Below, in pieces: positions 7,905 to 16,961 of a DNA stretch of 37,344 nucleotides. Within the stretch, counting starts at the first letter, position 1. Each line of letters starts with the position of its first letter. Origin of the DNA: Oscillospiraceae bacterium (GTDB lineage: Bacteria; Bacillota; Clostridia; Oscillospirales; CAG-272); the NCBI GenBank assembly GCA_015064295.1, contig SVSM01000001.1, forward strand, positions 81,668 through 119,011. Direction: 5' to 3'. Position numbers and translations under genes: made by a program. Under the pieces are notes generated by a model. That model worked only from the letters and a program-made list of their open reading frames with translations, ran no database searches and was not told where the DNA came from.

Positions 7905-8789
7905 TTATGCCGTTTTCTTTTTGGGGAGGGTCACATCCCCGAGGATCGCCGCCGCCAGCACCAGTACGGCACCGATGATCTCCCAAGGTCCCATGGGCTC
8001 GTGCAGAACGGTAGCCGATAGAACCACCGCCGCGATGGGATCCAGATAGCTGAAGAGGGCGACGCTTTGGGCGGAGAGCTTCTCAAAGGATTCAAAGTAG
8101 AGGGCATACGCTACGCCGGTATGGAGGACACCCATCACAAGCAGGAGAAGGATCGGCAGGGGCTGCAGCGTCATGCCGGTAAATCCCTCGGTCAAAAGAA
8201 GGTATGGGATCATGACAATAGCTGCGCTTCCCAACTGGACGACGGTCTTATCATAAGCCGGAACGTTTGCGATCCTTTTGTTGAGGATCACCACCGAGGC
8301 ATAGAGCAGGGCGGCACCCAGGCCAAGCAGGACGCCCCGGAGATCGGAGCCATCCACGGTATCGGAGAGCACCCCCGTTACCGGCAGCATGCCAATGACC
8401 GAAACGAGAACGCAAAGTCCCTTTTTTGCGGTAATGCGCTCCTTCAGGAAAAGGGGAGACGCCAGCACCACGAAAACGGGGGACATATAGTAGCATAGTG
8501 TTGCGATGGCAATGGTGGTGTGGTTATAGGCTTCAAAGAGAAGGATCCAGTTAAAGCCGATCAGCCCTCCCGACAGGAGGAGCAGAAGGCCGTTTTGTCG
8601 GATGGCCCCCCACGAGATCCGTTGCTTTTTCAGAGCCATGACGCCAAGAAGAAACAAGGTTCCCACCAGACCCCGGACAAAAGCGATCATGCCCGAGGAG
8701 AGAAGGAGGTAGCGGCGGAAGATACCGATGGTGCCGAAGATCAGCATGGACGCAACCAGGCTGAAGCGGCTTTTTTGTGTTTCGTTCAT
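7905..8789 (-). CDS. EamA/DMT-family transporter
   Basis: A 294-residue membrane protein of the drug/metabolite transporter superfamily with two EamA repeats and about ten helices. The first repeat includes SMLIFGTIGIFRRYLLLSSG, and the second ends PIAAVVLSATVLHEPMGPWEIIGAVLVL, the typical family close. It is the last gene of the miaB operon. Its ATG (8787-8789) overlaps the stop of the pseudouridine synthase by four bases, with a GAGGAAG site upstream. The substrate cannot be told from sequence; metabolite or amino-acid export is typical of the family. Its place in a tRNA-modification and repair operon is probably incidental read-through. Confidence 0.88.
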   Translation of the reverse strand: MNETQKSRFSLVASMLIFGTIGIFRRYLLLSSGMIAFVRGLVGTLFLLGVMALKKQRISWGAIRQNGLLLLLSGGLIGFNWILLFEAYNHTTIAIATLCYYMSPVFVVLASPLFLKERITAKKGLCVLVSVIGMLPVTGVLSDTVDGSDLRGVLLGLGAALLYASVVILNKRIANVPAYDKTVVQLGSAAIVMIPYLLLTEGFTGMTLQPLPILLLLVMGVLHTGVAYALYFESFEKLSAQSVALFSYLDPIAAVVLSATVLHEPMGPWEIIGAVLVLAAAILGDVTLPKKKTA

Positions 8790-9448
8790 CGTTCTTCCTC
8801 CACGTCGGGCAAGGAGATGCCCCCAAGGACGCGGTCCTCGGGGTACTGTTCAAAGCGTAGCGTCTTTCCGGTGATGGGATGACAGAAGGTCAGCCGATAG
8901 GCGAAGAGGGCAGGAGCCCCGCTTCCGCCGCCGTAGCGGCCGTCTCCCACGAGGGGCAGTCCGCGGGAGGCAAACTGCACGCGGATCTGATGGGTGCGTC
9001 CGGTATGAAGCTTGACGGAGACGACGGCCTTGCCTTCTACGGTATTCCGTATCCGATAGGAGAGGGACGCCTCCTTGACACCGTTTCGCTTCCGCTTGAC
9101 CACGTAGGTTTTGTTCTTTTGGCGGTCATGGAACAGGAGATCGGTTAAGGTGCCGCTTTCCTCGGCGGGGATGCCCGACAGGACGGCGAGATACTCTTTG
9201 CCGGCGTCGGGATCGCTTAGGGCGTTTGTCAGTTTTCCCGCTATGGAAGGGGTGAGGGCGTAGACCATGAGGCCCCCCACGTTCTTATCCAGCCGATGGA
9301 CGGTGCCGACGTAGGCGTCGGGCTTTCCCATGGCCACCCGTATAAGGGCGGGCATACAGGCCTCGGTCTTGTGATCCTCCGACAGGACTCCTACGGGCTT
9401 GACGGCCACCATAAGAGAATCGTCTTGATACAGGATCGAGAGCGTCAT
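8786..9448 (-). CDS. RluA-family RNA pseudouridine synthase
   Basis: Isomerises uridine to pseudouridine in rRNA or tRNA. At 220 residues it is the short catalytic-domain form without an S4 domain. The family motif appears as HRLDKNVGGLMVYA (residues 51-64) with the catalytic Asp at 54. The usual text is HRLDxxTSGLL, so VGG in place of TSG is slightly unusual. The later motifs LHTGRTHQIRVQF and LVGDGRYGG are intact. The ATG shares one base with the tgt stop codon (TAATG), showing translational coupling, and the downstream EamA gene overlaps it too. The exact RNA target cannot be assigned from sequence. Confidence 0.93.
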   Translation of the reverse strand: MTLSILYQDDSLMVAVKPVGVLSEDHKTEACMPALIRVAMGKPDAYVGTVHRLDKNVGGLMVYALTPSIAGKLTNALSDPDAGKEYLAVLSGIPAEESGTLTDLLFHDRQKNKTYVVKRKRNGVKEASLSYRIRNTVEGKAVVSVKLHTGRTHQIRVQFASRGLPLVGDGRYGGGSGAPALFAYRLTFCHPITGKTLRFEQYPEDRVLGGISLPDVEEER

Positions 9449-10584
9449 TATACCCGTTCTCCGAGGCGATCGATGTACTGACGGTAGAACATATCAAATT
9501 CCCCGCGGTCGAGGGCGTCGCGGATCTTCTGCATCAGGTCGTTGTAGAAATAGAGGTTATGCAGAACGCAGAGCCGCATACCCAGCATCTCGTCCACCTT
9601 CAGAAGATGACGGATATAGGCGCGGGAATAGCTGCGGCAGGCAGGGCAGTTGCAGGTTTCGGAAATGGGACGGGGATCGGTCTTGAACTTCTCGTTCAGA
9701 ATGGTGAGCTTACCCTCCCAGGTAAAGAGATTGCCGTGACGGGCGTTGCGGCTGGGCATGACGCAGTCGAAGAAATCGACACCGCGGCGTACCGCCTCCA
9801 AAATGTTCTGGGGCGTGCCGACGCCCATGAGGTAACGGGGGCGGTCGGTGGGCATATGGGGCTCCACCGCTTCGATGGTGGTGTACATTTCCTCTGCCGT
9901 TTCTCCCACGGCAAGGCCGCCGATGGCGTAGCCGTCGCAGTTCATCTCGGCGATCTGCTTCATGTGATCCACGCGGAGGTCTTCGTAGGTGCAGCCCTGA
10001 TTGATGCCGAAGAGAAGCTGCTGCTTGTTGATGGTCTCGGGCAGGGAATTGAGGCGTGTCATTTCGTCCTGACAACGCTTCAGCCAGCGGGTGGTGCGGG
10101 CGCAGGATTCCTTGGCGTATTTGTACTCGGCGGGGTTGGCTACGCACTCGTCAAAGGCCATGGCAATGGTGGAGGCCAGATTGGACTGGATCCGCATGGA
10201 TTCCTCAGGCCCCATAAAGATCTTTTTTCCGTCAATGTGGGAGTTGAAGGTCACCCCCTCCTCCTTGATGCGGCGGAGCTTGGCCAGGGAAAAGACCTGA
10301 AATCCGCCCGAGTCGGTGAGAACGGGGCGATCCCAGTTGAAGAATTTATGGATACCGCCCAGATCGTGGATCAGGCGGTCGCCGGGACGGATGTGCAGGT
10401 GATAGGTGTTGGAGAGCTCCACCTGACAGCCGATCTGCCGGAGATCATCGGTGGAGACACCGCCGCGGATGGCGGCGCAGGTGCCCACGTTCATAAAGAC
10501 GGGGGTTTGAATGGTGCCGTGTACCGTTTCGAAGGTACCGCGGCGGGCCTTGCCTTCGGTTTTGAGAAGAGTAAATTTAGCCAT
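9448..10584 (-). CDS. tgt: tRNA-guanine transglycosylase (queuine tRNA-ribosyltransferase)
   Basis: Exchanges guanine 34 in GUN-anticodon tRNAs for preQ1 (or queuine), the key step toward queuosine. The 378 residues match the family. Asp91 lies in LTDSGGFQVFSL and the nucleophile Asp273 in FFDCVMPSRNARHG. Zinc ligands are Cys311, Cys313, Cys316 (CNCPAC) and His342. ATG 10584 is preferred over the upstream in-frame ATG at 10632 because MAKFTLLKTEGKARRG aligns with the family N-terminus; neither has a strong Shine-Dalgarno. It sits where miaA commonly follows mutL in related bacteria. No queuosine or preQ1 synthesis genes are in the window. Confidence 0.96.
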   Translation of the reverse strand: MAKFTLLKTEGKARRGTFETVHGTIQTPVFMNVGTCAAIRGGVSTDDLRQIGCQVELSNTYHLHIRPGDRLIHDLGGIHKFFNWDRPVLTDSGGFQVFSLAKLRRIKEEGVTFNSHIDGKKIFMGPEESMRIQSNLASTIAMAFDECVANPAEYKYAKESCARTTRWLKRCQDEMTRLNSLPETINKQQLLFGINQGCTYEDLRVDHMKQIAEMNCDGYAIGGLAVGETAEEMYTTIEAVEPHMPTDRPRYLMGVGTPQNILEAVRRGVDFFDCVMPSRNARHGNLFTWEGKLTILNEKFKTDPRPISETCNCPACRSYSRAYIRHLLKVDEMLGMRLCVLHNLYFYNDLMQKIRDALDRGEFDMFYRQYIDRLGERV

Positions 10585-10664
10585 TTTGATTCCGTTTCCG
10601 TTGGAAAAACAGTCCAACTCATTGTATTTCATCGGGAGAACAGCCCGACTTTTGTTTTTATCGA
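10585..10664 (-). other. mutL-tgt intercistronic spacer with two small hairpins
   Basis: Read on the minus strand, this 80-base spacer can form TCGGG/CCCGA and GTTGGA/TCCAAC hairpins ahead of tgt. Neither is followed by a U-run, and neither resembles a preQ1 aptamer. It may influence processing or translation of tgt; the role is unknown. Confidence 0.4.
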
Positions 10665-12728
10665 TTACGAGCGCTCAAACTGTCGCTCGAACTGTCCCTT
10701 GGTCATCTCAAAGGCCACGGGCCTTCCGTGAGGACAGTAGCGGACGCGGGGATTGCCGATGACCTGCTCGGCGATCCAGCGGATGTTTTCGGGGGAATCC
10801 TCCCGTCCCGCCTTGACGGCGGCCTTACAGGAGGCCTGGTAGAGAGCTTTTTCGTAGATCTGCTCACGGCCGGTCTCAATGTCACCGGTTCCCGTGGCCA
10901 GGCGGGCGGCAAGCTCCACGAACATGGCCTCGGCTTGGGAGTCGTTCAGCCCGGAGGGATACTGTAACAGAGCGGCAGTGCCGTTCTCCTCTCCCTCGGT
11001 GAAGTCGAAGCCGACGCGGAAGAATTCTTCGCGGTACTCGCAGGCGGCGGCGTATTCCTCGGGGGTGAGGCGCAGCTCAAGGGGAAGCATAAGAAGCTGG
11101 GAGACGGGGGTAAGGGATCTCATATTATCCCGCATCCTCTCAAAGAGCACCCGCTCGTGGGCGGCGTGCTTGTCGATGACCAGCATCTTATCCTCCATCT
11201 CCACGAAAACGTAGCAGTTGAAGGCCACGCCTGCCACGCGGAACCAAGGCAGGGGTTCGTTTGGCCGCGCGTCAGGTTGGTAAGTGGGGGTGGGTTCAGA
11301 GGTGGATACGGCGAGAGCCTCCTCGGAAAGGGAGGGGATAGGCGAGACCTCTGCCATCGCTTCCATCGGTGCGGCGGGGGGGATCTCCTGCGGGAGCTGC
11401 GCCGTTTCCGTGAGGGGAGAGGGACGGAGGGTGTCCTCGCAAGTGCGGGCGGGCGCTTCCCGATTGAGGGGTGCGGGCGTCCGGCTGGTCTCAGCGATGG
11501 GGAGGACAGGTGTCCGGCTGGTTTCAACGATGGGGGGAGCAGGGAAGGACACGGCCGCCTCACGGACCTCTCCGGGGATAGAAAGCTGCTCGTATTTGCG
11601 GGTGAGCAGCTCCTTTTCGTCGGCGATGCGCGTGGCCTCCTCCTCGGAGGTCTTCATGGACAGAACGTCCTGATAGAGACGGTAGCTGTCTCCCGTGAGC
11701 TTGGTGGGCTCGCTTGCCGCCGGCACGGTGGGACGGTTGACCCGTTGCATCAGTGCGTTACGGACGGCGCAGTAGACGGCGTTGAAGACCGGCTTGTCGG
11801 CCGAAAATTTGACCTCCAGCTTCTGGGGATGGACGTTGACGTCCACGTAGGCGGGATTGATGGTCAGCGCCAGCACGCAGCTGGGAAATTTGTCAGAGGG
11901 GATGTAGGAGGAAAAGGCCTGCTCCAGGGCCGCCGAGGCGGTGCCGCACTTGACGTAGCGGCCGTTAATGAAGAAGTTCTCGTAATTGCGGTTTCCGCGA
12001 CAGTTGTCGGGGGTGCCGATCACGCCCTCCACCTCAATGCCTTCGGTCATATCGTGAACGGCTACCGTCTTTCTGGCAAAATCGCGGCCGAGGACGGCGT
12101 AGATGACGTTTTGCAGATTGCCGTCCCCCGCTGTCTGGAAGCGGAGGTTACCGTCGGTGATGAACTTGATAGCAATATCGGGGCGGGAGAGAGCGATTTT
12201 TTCCAGCACCGCCGCCACCGCTGCCGTCTCGGAGGCGTCGCGCTTTAAGAATTTGCGGCGGGCGGGGACGTTAGCGAACAGCTCCTCTACGATGATGGTG
12301 GTACCGAGGGGGCATCCGCTTTCCTCGGAGGAAAGGATCCTGCCTGCCTCGCAGGTGACCACTACGCCCATATCGGCGTCCTGCGTCCGCGTCATAATGC
12401 GGAGCTTGGAGACCGAGGCAATGGCGGCCAGCGCCTCCCCGCGGAAGCCGAGGGTGACGATGCCGTCCAGGTCGGAGGCCGTGCGGATCTTACTGGTGGC
12501 GTGGCGCTGAATACAGAGAAGGGCGTCCTCCTCCGTCATGCCGCAGCCGTTATCGGTGATACGCATCAGCGACACGCCGCCGTTTTTGATCTCGGCGGTA
12601 ATGCGGGTGGCACCGGCATCGATGGCGTTTTCCATCAGCTCCTTCATTGCCGAGGCGGGGCGTTCTACCACCTCGCCGGCGGCAATCAGGTTGGCCACCT
12701 GTGTTTCCAAAAGGTTGATCTTTCCCAT
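10665..12728 (-). CDS. mutL: DNA mismatch repair protein MutL with endonuclease motif
   Basis: A GHKL ATPase that couples MutS to strand removal. The 687-residue protein begins at ATG 12728. N-terminal motifs include ELMENAIDAGAT (Bergerat Asn), ITDNGCGM and GFRGEALAAI. A Pro/Thr/Glu-rich linker (about residues 385-495) contains a tandem 11-residue repeat. The C-terminal domain has DKHAAHERVLFE (near residue 518), corresponding to the metal-binding DQHAxxERxxxE motif of nicking MutL proteins, plus SCKAAVKAG and CPHGRP. This indicates a MutH-independent, endonuclease-type MutL. It follows mutS by 28 bases in the same transcript. Confidence 0.96.
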   Translation of the reverse strand: MGKINLLETQVANLIAAGEVVERPASAMKELMENAIDAGATRITAEIKNGGVSLMRITDNGCGMTEEDALLCIQRHATSKIRTASDLDGIVTLGFRGEALAAIASVSKLRIMTRTQDADMGVVVTCEAGRILSSEESGCPLGTTIIVEELFANVPARRKFLKRDASETAAVAAVLEKIALSRPDIAIKFITDGNLRFQTAGDGNLQNVIYAVLGRDFARKTVAVHDMTEGIEVEGVIGTPDNCRGNRNYENFFINGRYVKCGTASAALEQAFSSYIPSDKFPSCVLALTINPAYVDVNVHPQKLEVKFSADKPVFNAVYCAVRNALMQRVNRPTVPAASEPTKLTGDSYRLYQDVLSMKTSEEEATRIADEKELLTRKYEQLSIPGEVREAAVSFPAPPIVETSRTPVLPIAETSRTPAPLNREAPARTCEDTLRPSPLTETAQLPQEIPPAAPMEAMAEVSPIPSLSEEALAVSTSEPTPTYQPDARPNEPLPWFRVAGVAFNCYVFVEMEDKMLVIDKHAAHERVLFERMRDNMRSLTPVSQLLMLPLELRLTPEEYAAACEYREEFFRVGFDFTEGEENGTAALLQYPSGLNDSQAEAMFVELAARLATGTGDIETGREQIYEKALYQASCKAAVKAGREDSPENIRWIAEQVIGNPRVRYCPHGRPVAFEMTKGQFERQFERS
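11479..11544 (-). repeat. Two-copy 33-bp tandem repeat in the mutL linker
   Basis: The sequence beginning at 11479 (gtccggctggt) recurs at 11512, 33 bases later, with about three mismatches in the first 25 bases. In protein it reads PIVETSRTPVL then PIAETSRTPAP, so the frame is kept. It falls in the disordered linker, where length change would be tolerated. Confidence 0.8.
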
Positions 12729-12756
12729 GGTGTACGTCCGTTCTGTTATGAAATGG

Positions 12757-15339
12757 TTATTCTGCCAACTGCTTCAGCTCCACCAGGAGATTCAGAGCCT
12801 CCACGGGAGTGAGCAGATTCACATCGGTGTTCAGAAGCTTTTCCCGCACCTCGTCGGCCTTGAAGTCGTCGAAGGTGATGTTGGTGTTGACCTCCGGCAC
12901 GACACGCTGGGGCTTGGCCTGTGTCTCGGTCAGCTGACGGAGGACGTCCTTGGCACGGCGGATGACGTCGTTCGGTACGCCTGCCAGCTTGGCCACCTCG
13001 ATGCCGTAGCTATCGTCGGTGGCGCCCTTGACGATCTTGCGAAGGAAGGTGATGTCGTCGCCCTTTTTCTTGGCGGCGATGTTGTAGTTCACCACGCCCT
13101 CGATCTCCTTTTCCAGGACCGTCAGCTCGTGATAGTGGGTAGCGAACATGGTCTTGGCGCCGATCTTTTTGCCTGCGGTGTACTCCGCCACGGCGCGGGC
13201 GATGCTCATGCCGTCAAAGGTACTGGTGCCGCGGCCGATCTCGTCGTAGATGATGAGACTGCGGCGGGTGGCGTTCTTCAGAATGTAGGCCACCTCGTTC
13301 ATCTCCAGCATAAAGGTGGAGGTACCGGATGCCAGATCGTCGGAGGCACCGACGCGGGTGAAGATCTTGTCCACGATGCCGATCCGTGCCTCTCTTGCCG
13401 GCACGAAGGAGCCGATCTGTGCCATCAGCACGATAAGGGCGACCTGCCGCATATAGGTGGACTTACCCGCCATATTGGGGCCGGTGATGAGGGCCAGGCG
13501 GTTGTGATTGGTGTCGAGAAGGGTATCGTTGGGGACGAAATAGCCGTCGGAGGTGAATTGCTCCACCACGGGATGACGTCCCTCCTTGATGGCGATGACC
13601 GAGCCGTATTCGATCTCGGGACAGCACCAGCCGTTCCGTACCGCCGCGTCGGCCAGACTGACGTAGCAGTCCAGCTTGGCGATGAGAGAGGCAGCCTGCT
13701 GGACGCGCTTGACCTGGGCTGCGATCCTCTCGCGGATCTCGGTAAAGAGCTCGTATTCCAGGGCGTTCAGCTTATCGGAGGCGCCGAGGATCAGGGTCTC
13801 CTTCTCCTTCAGCTCCTCGGTGATGAAGCGCTCGGCGTTGACGAGGGTCTGCTTACGGATGTAGCGGTCGGGCACCTCGGCGAGATTGGATTTGGTAACC
13901 TCGATGTAGTAACCGAAGACACGGTTGAAGGCCACCTTCAGGTTCTTGATGCCGGTCTTTTCCCGTTCCTCCTCGGCGATTTTTTCAATATAGCTTTTGC
14001 CGTTGTGGACGATGGTGTAGAGCTCGTCGGCATCGGCGCGGTAGCCGCGGCGGATAAAGCCGCCCTCACGGAGAGAGAAGGGGGGCTCCTCCACGATGGC
14101 CGTCTCAATAAGCTCCCGAATGTCAGACAGGGTGTCAAGATGGAGATGAATGTCGGAGAGCTCCTCGCTGACGAAGTCGGCGGTCAGCTCCTTGATCTCG
14201 GGAATCAGAGCGGCGGTGGCGGCAATGGCGCGGAGGTCGCGGGCATTGGCGGTTCCGTAGACCAGCTTGGTCATCAGGCGGTCAAGGTCGAGGACGTGGC
14301 GGAGCTGCTCCGCCAGCTCCTCTCTTGCCATAAAGGAGGAGCAAAGCTCGCTGACAGCCCGTTGGCGGCGGCCGATCTTATGGGCATTTACAAGGGGCTG
14401 CTCCACCCATCGGCGGAGCATTCTGGCGCCGGCCGACGTTTTGGTGCGGTCAAGCACCCACAGGAGACTGCCCTTCTTTTCCTTGCTTCGCATGGTCTCG
14501 CAGAGCTCCAGATTCCGGCGGGTGGCAAGATCCAGCTCCAGATACTGGCCGTCGTCGTAGAGCTTCAGCCCCGAGACGTTGGTCACGTCGGTCATTTGGG
14601 TTTCGGTGATGTATTCCAGCAGGGCTCCGATGGCGGAGACCACCTGGGGGCCCTTCTCCCGGGCCTCGGAGGCGGCGGTGCCGAATTGTCTTGTCACACG
14701 GGCAAGGGCGCGGGTGTAGTCAAAGCGCTCGCTCTGTCCCTCGGTCACGTAGGCACGGAGGCGCTCTCTTACGTACTCGCGGACGGCGGGAACGTCGTTC
14801 AGGGAACAGTTGACCATCAGCTCCTTGGGCTGGAAGGTGCCGAGCTCGTTCAGAATACGGTCGAGGCGGTCCTTGCCCTCGAAGCGGGTAGCCGACATCT
14901 CGCCGGTGGAGACGTCCACAAAGGCCATGGCCGCCGCACCTTCCTCACAGCAGAGGGCGCAGAGGTAGTTGTTTTGAGATTCGTCCAGCTGGGTATTGTC
15001 GATGACGGTGCCGGGGGTGACCACCCGGACGATGTCCCGCTTGACAAGGCCCTTGGCGGTGGCGGGGTCCTCCATCTGCTCGCAGACGACGACCTTATAG
15101 CCCTTGGCCACCAGCCGGCCGATGTAGTTGTCGGCGCTATGGAAGGGAACGCCGCACATGGGTGCTCGCTCTCCGTCGCCGCAGTTGCGGCCGGTGAGGG
15201 TCAGCTCCAGCTCCCTTGAGACCACCTTGGCGTCGTCGAAGAACATTTCGTAAAAGTCTCCGAGACGGTACATCAGGATGGCGTCGCGGTAGCGGTTTTT
15301 AATTTCAAGATACTGTTCCATCATGGGAGTCATGGCCAT
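12757..15339 (-). CDS. mutS: DNA mismatch repair protein MutS
   Basis: Recognises base mismatches and small loops and, with ATP, recruits MutL. The 860-residue length is typical of MutS1. The mismatch-probing GDFYEMFFDDA motif lies near residue 30. The connector, lever and clamp regions follow, then the ATPase with Walker A GPNMAGKST (about 617-625), Walker B IYDEIGRGTSTFDG and MFATHYHEL. The start at 15339 has AAGGAGA nine bases upstream; an ATG two codons later is less well spaced. It lies 36 bases after miaB and 28 before mutL in one transcript. A very long antisense ORF across it is a composition artefact. Confidence 0.97.
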   Translation of the reverse strand: MAMTPMMEQYLEIKNRYRDAILMYRLGDFYEMFFDDAKVVSRELELTLTGRNCGDGERAPMCGVPFHSADNYIGRLVAKGYKVVVCEQMEDPATAKGLVKRDIVRVVTPGTVIDNTQLDESQNNYLCALCCEEGAAAMAFVDVSTGEMSATRFEGKDRLDRILNELGTFQPKELMVNCSLNDVPAVREYVRERLRAYVTEGQSERFDYTRALARVTRQFGTAASEAREKGPQVVSAIGALLEYITETQMTDVTNVSGLKLYDDGQYLELDLATRRNLELCETMRSKEKKGSLLWVLDRTKTSAGARMLRRWVEQPLVNAHKIGRRQRAVSELCSSFMAREELAEQLRHVLDLDRLMTKLVYGTANARDLRAIAATAALIPEIKELTADFVSEELSDIHLHLDTLSDIRELIETAIVEEPPFSLREGGFIRRGYRADADELYTIVHNGKSYIEKIAEEEREKTGIKNLKVAFNRVFGYYIEVTKSNLAEVPDRYIRKQTLVNAERFITEELKEKETLILGASDKLNALEYELFTEIRERIAAQVKRVQQAASLIAKLDCYVSLADAAVRNGWCCPEIEYGSVIAIKEGRHPVVEQFTSDGYFVPNDTLLDTNHNRLALITGPNMAGKSTYMRQVALIVLMAQIGSFVPAREARIGIVDKIFTRVGASDDLASGTSTFMLEMNEVAYILKNATRRSLIIYDEIGRGTSTFDGMSIARAVAEYTAGKKIGAKTMFATHYHELTVLEKEIEGVVNYNIAAKKKGDDITFLRKIVKGATDDSYGIEVAKLAGVPNDVIRRAKDVLRQLTETQAKPQRVVPEVNTNITFDDFKADEVREKLLNTDVNLLTPVEALNLLVELKQLAE

Positions 15340-15375
15340 GATCTTCGTCTCCTTTTCGGAAGAATGAATGCCCGG

Positions 15376-16797
15376 TTACGGGACAAGCTCGCCCGTCAGG
15401 CAATAGGTATCGGCGGTCAGGATCTTTACCTCGGCAAAGGTGCCGATGAGTGCGGCGTCCCCCGGAAAATGGACGAGGCGGTTCTTCTCGTTCCGTCCCG
15501 TCAGAAGAGAGGCATCGGTCTTGCTTACGCTCTCCACCAGGACCCGCTCCACCCGTCCCACGTATTCCTGATTCTTTTCCCTTGAAATGCGGTTTTGAGT
15601 ATCAAGAAGGCGGGCAAAGCGTCGGGATTTCACGTCTTCGGGCACCTGCTCCATCTTCTCGGCGGGGGTTCCGCGGCGGATGGAGTAGATGAAGGAGAAG
15701 AAGGCGTCGTAGCGTACCTCCTCCAGCATGGAGAGGGTGTCTTCAAAATCCTCCTCAGTCTCACCGGGGAAGCCGACGATGATGTCGGTAGAGAGGGCGA
15801 CGTCTGGGATCTTTTCCTTCATGTAGGTCATTAAGGATCGATAGGCCTCGCGGTCGTAGTGACGGTTCATGGCCTTCAGCACCCGGGAGGAGCCCGACTG
15901 GAGAGGGAGGTGGAACTGCTTTACGATCTTCGGGCGGCAGTCGTCTCCGCTGTGAGCGGCGATGACGTCGATGAGCTTATGGGAGGCATCCTTCGGATGG
16001 CTGGTCATGAAGCGGATCCAGTAGTCCCCTTCGATCTTACAGATGTCGGAAAGCAGCTCGGCAAAGCCGTAATCCTCATAGAGACCTTTTCCGTAGGAAT
16101 TGACGTTCTGTCCCAGCAGGGTGATCTCGCGGCAGCCGTTCTTGACAAGACCGCGGATCTCCTCCAAAATACACTCTTTACGGCGGCTTCTCTCCCGCCC
16201 TCGAACGTAGGGAACGACACAGTAGGTGCAAAAATTGTTGCAGCCGTACATGATGCTGACCCAGGCCTTAAAGGTGCTTTCCCGTCTTACGGGAAGTCCC
16301 TCGGGAATGCCGTATTCCGCGTCGGGATAGAAGGCACGCTTGCCCTGCTTTAAGGCAATGGCCAGGTACTCGGGAAGCTTTTCCATAGAGGCGGTACCAA
16401 AGAGGAAATCGACGTAGGGATATTTGTTTTTGATGTCGTCAAGACGGTGCTCCTGGGCTACCATGCAGCCGCAGATGCCGATGAGGAGATGGGGATTCTT
16501 GGCCTTCAGATGCTTGAGCTGCCCCGTTAAGGAGAGGGCCTTCAGCTCGGCGTGCTCTCGGACGGCACAGGTGTTATAGAGAATAAACTCTGCCTTCTCG
16601 GGGTTATCGGTGTACTCGTAGCCAAGTGCCTCGGCCATGCCGGCTATGCGTTCGCTGTCGGCCTCGTTTTGCTGACAGCCGAAGGTGCGGATATGGACAC
16701 CGGGGCGTCTGCCGTGGGCTTCGGTAAAGGACTGACAGCAGGCTTTGACGTAGGCCTCGCAGCCGGAAGGGAAGAGCGTCTTGAGAGATGGCTTCAT
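15376..16797 (-). CDS. miaB: tRNA-2-methylthio-N6-dimethylallyladenosine synthase MiaB
   Basis: A radical-SAM methylthiotransferase that adds the 2-methylthio group to i6A37 of tRNAs reading UNN codons. The 473-residue protein has the N-terminal cluster cysteines at residue 41 (TFGCQQNEADSE), 77 (NTCAVREHAE) and 111 (GCMVAQEH). The SAM cluster is CNNFCTYC (Cys186, 190, 193). A C-terminal TRAM-like region ends the protein. ATG 16797 follows CGAGG at normal spacing. The N-terminus is about 30 residues longer than some family members. It heads the repair/tRNA operon from a consensus promoter. The partner gene miaA, needed to make its substrate, is not in the window. Confidence 0.96.
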   Translation of the reverse strand: MKPSLKTLFPSGCEAYVKACCQSFTEAHGRRPGVHIRTFGCQQNEADSERIAGMAEALGYEYTDNPEKAEFILYNTCAVREHAELKALSLTGQLKHLKAKNPHLLIGICGCMVAQEHRLDDIKNKYPYVDFLFGTASMEKLPEYLAIALKQGKRAFYPDAEYGIPEGLPVRRESTFKAWVSIMYGCNNFCTYCVVPYVRGRERSRRKECILEEIRGLVKNGCREITLLGQNVNSYGKGLYEDYGFAELLSDICKIEGDYWIRFMTSHPKDASHKLIDVIAAHSGDDCRPKIVKQFHLPLQSGSSRVLKAMNRHYDREAYRSLMTYMKEKIPDVALSTDIIVGFPGETEEDFEDTLSMLEEVRYDAFFSFIYSIRRGTPAEKMEQVPEDVKSRRFARLLDTQNRISREKNQEYVGRVERVLVESVSKTDASLLTGRNEKNRLVHFPGDAALIGTFAEVKILTADTYCLTGELVP

Positions 16798-16851
16798 GGG
16801 AACCTCGAATCGGTCGTGTTTTGGACAAACGTATCCATTCTATTAAACAAC

Positions 16852-16880
16852 ATTATACCGCAAAAAATCGTATCTGTCAA
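16852..16880 (-). promoter_or_regulatory. Consensus sigma-A promoter of the miaB-mutS-mutL operon
   Basis: Read on the minus strand: TTGACA (16880-16875), exactly 17 bases, TATAAT (16857-16852). It is a full match to consensus. Transcription would start near 16845, about 48 bases before the miaB ATG. Confidence 0.93.
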
Positions 16881-16890
16881 TGAAGTGTGA

Positions 16891-16919
16891 TTGACAAAAC
16901 GAAAAAAAGGTGCTATAAT
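16891..16919 (+). promoter_or_regulatory. Consensus extended -10 promoter of the fsa operon
   Basis: TTGACA (16891-16896), 17 bases, then TGC-TATAAT (16914-16919). Both hexamers are perfect and the -10 is extended. It stands back to back with the miaB promoter, the two -35 boxes being 10 bases apart. Confidence 0.94.
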
Positions 16920-16961
16920 AAGTGGAAAGTCCATGAATTTTGAAGGCTTGAGGTAAGAGCT

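Noticed and set aside
10585..10664. Possible preQ1 riboswitch before tgt
   Set aside because: No preQ1 aptamer-like loop with the A-rich tail; only two simple hairpins.
12538..15219. An 893-codon ORF on the plus strand, antisense to mutS
   Set aside because: mutS has all its motifs on the minus strand and its own ribosome binding site. The antisense frame stays open because third positions are nearly all G or C. Its translation is His/Gly/Val/Asp-rich and low in complexity, with no recognisable domain.
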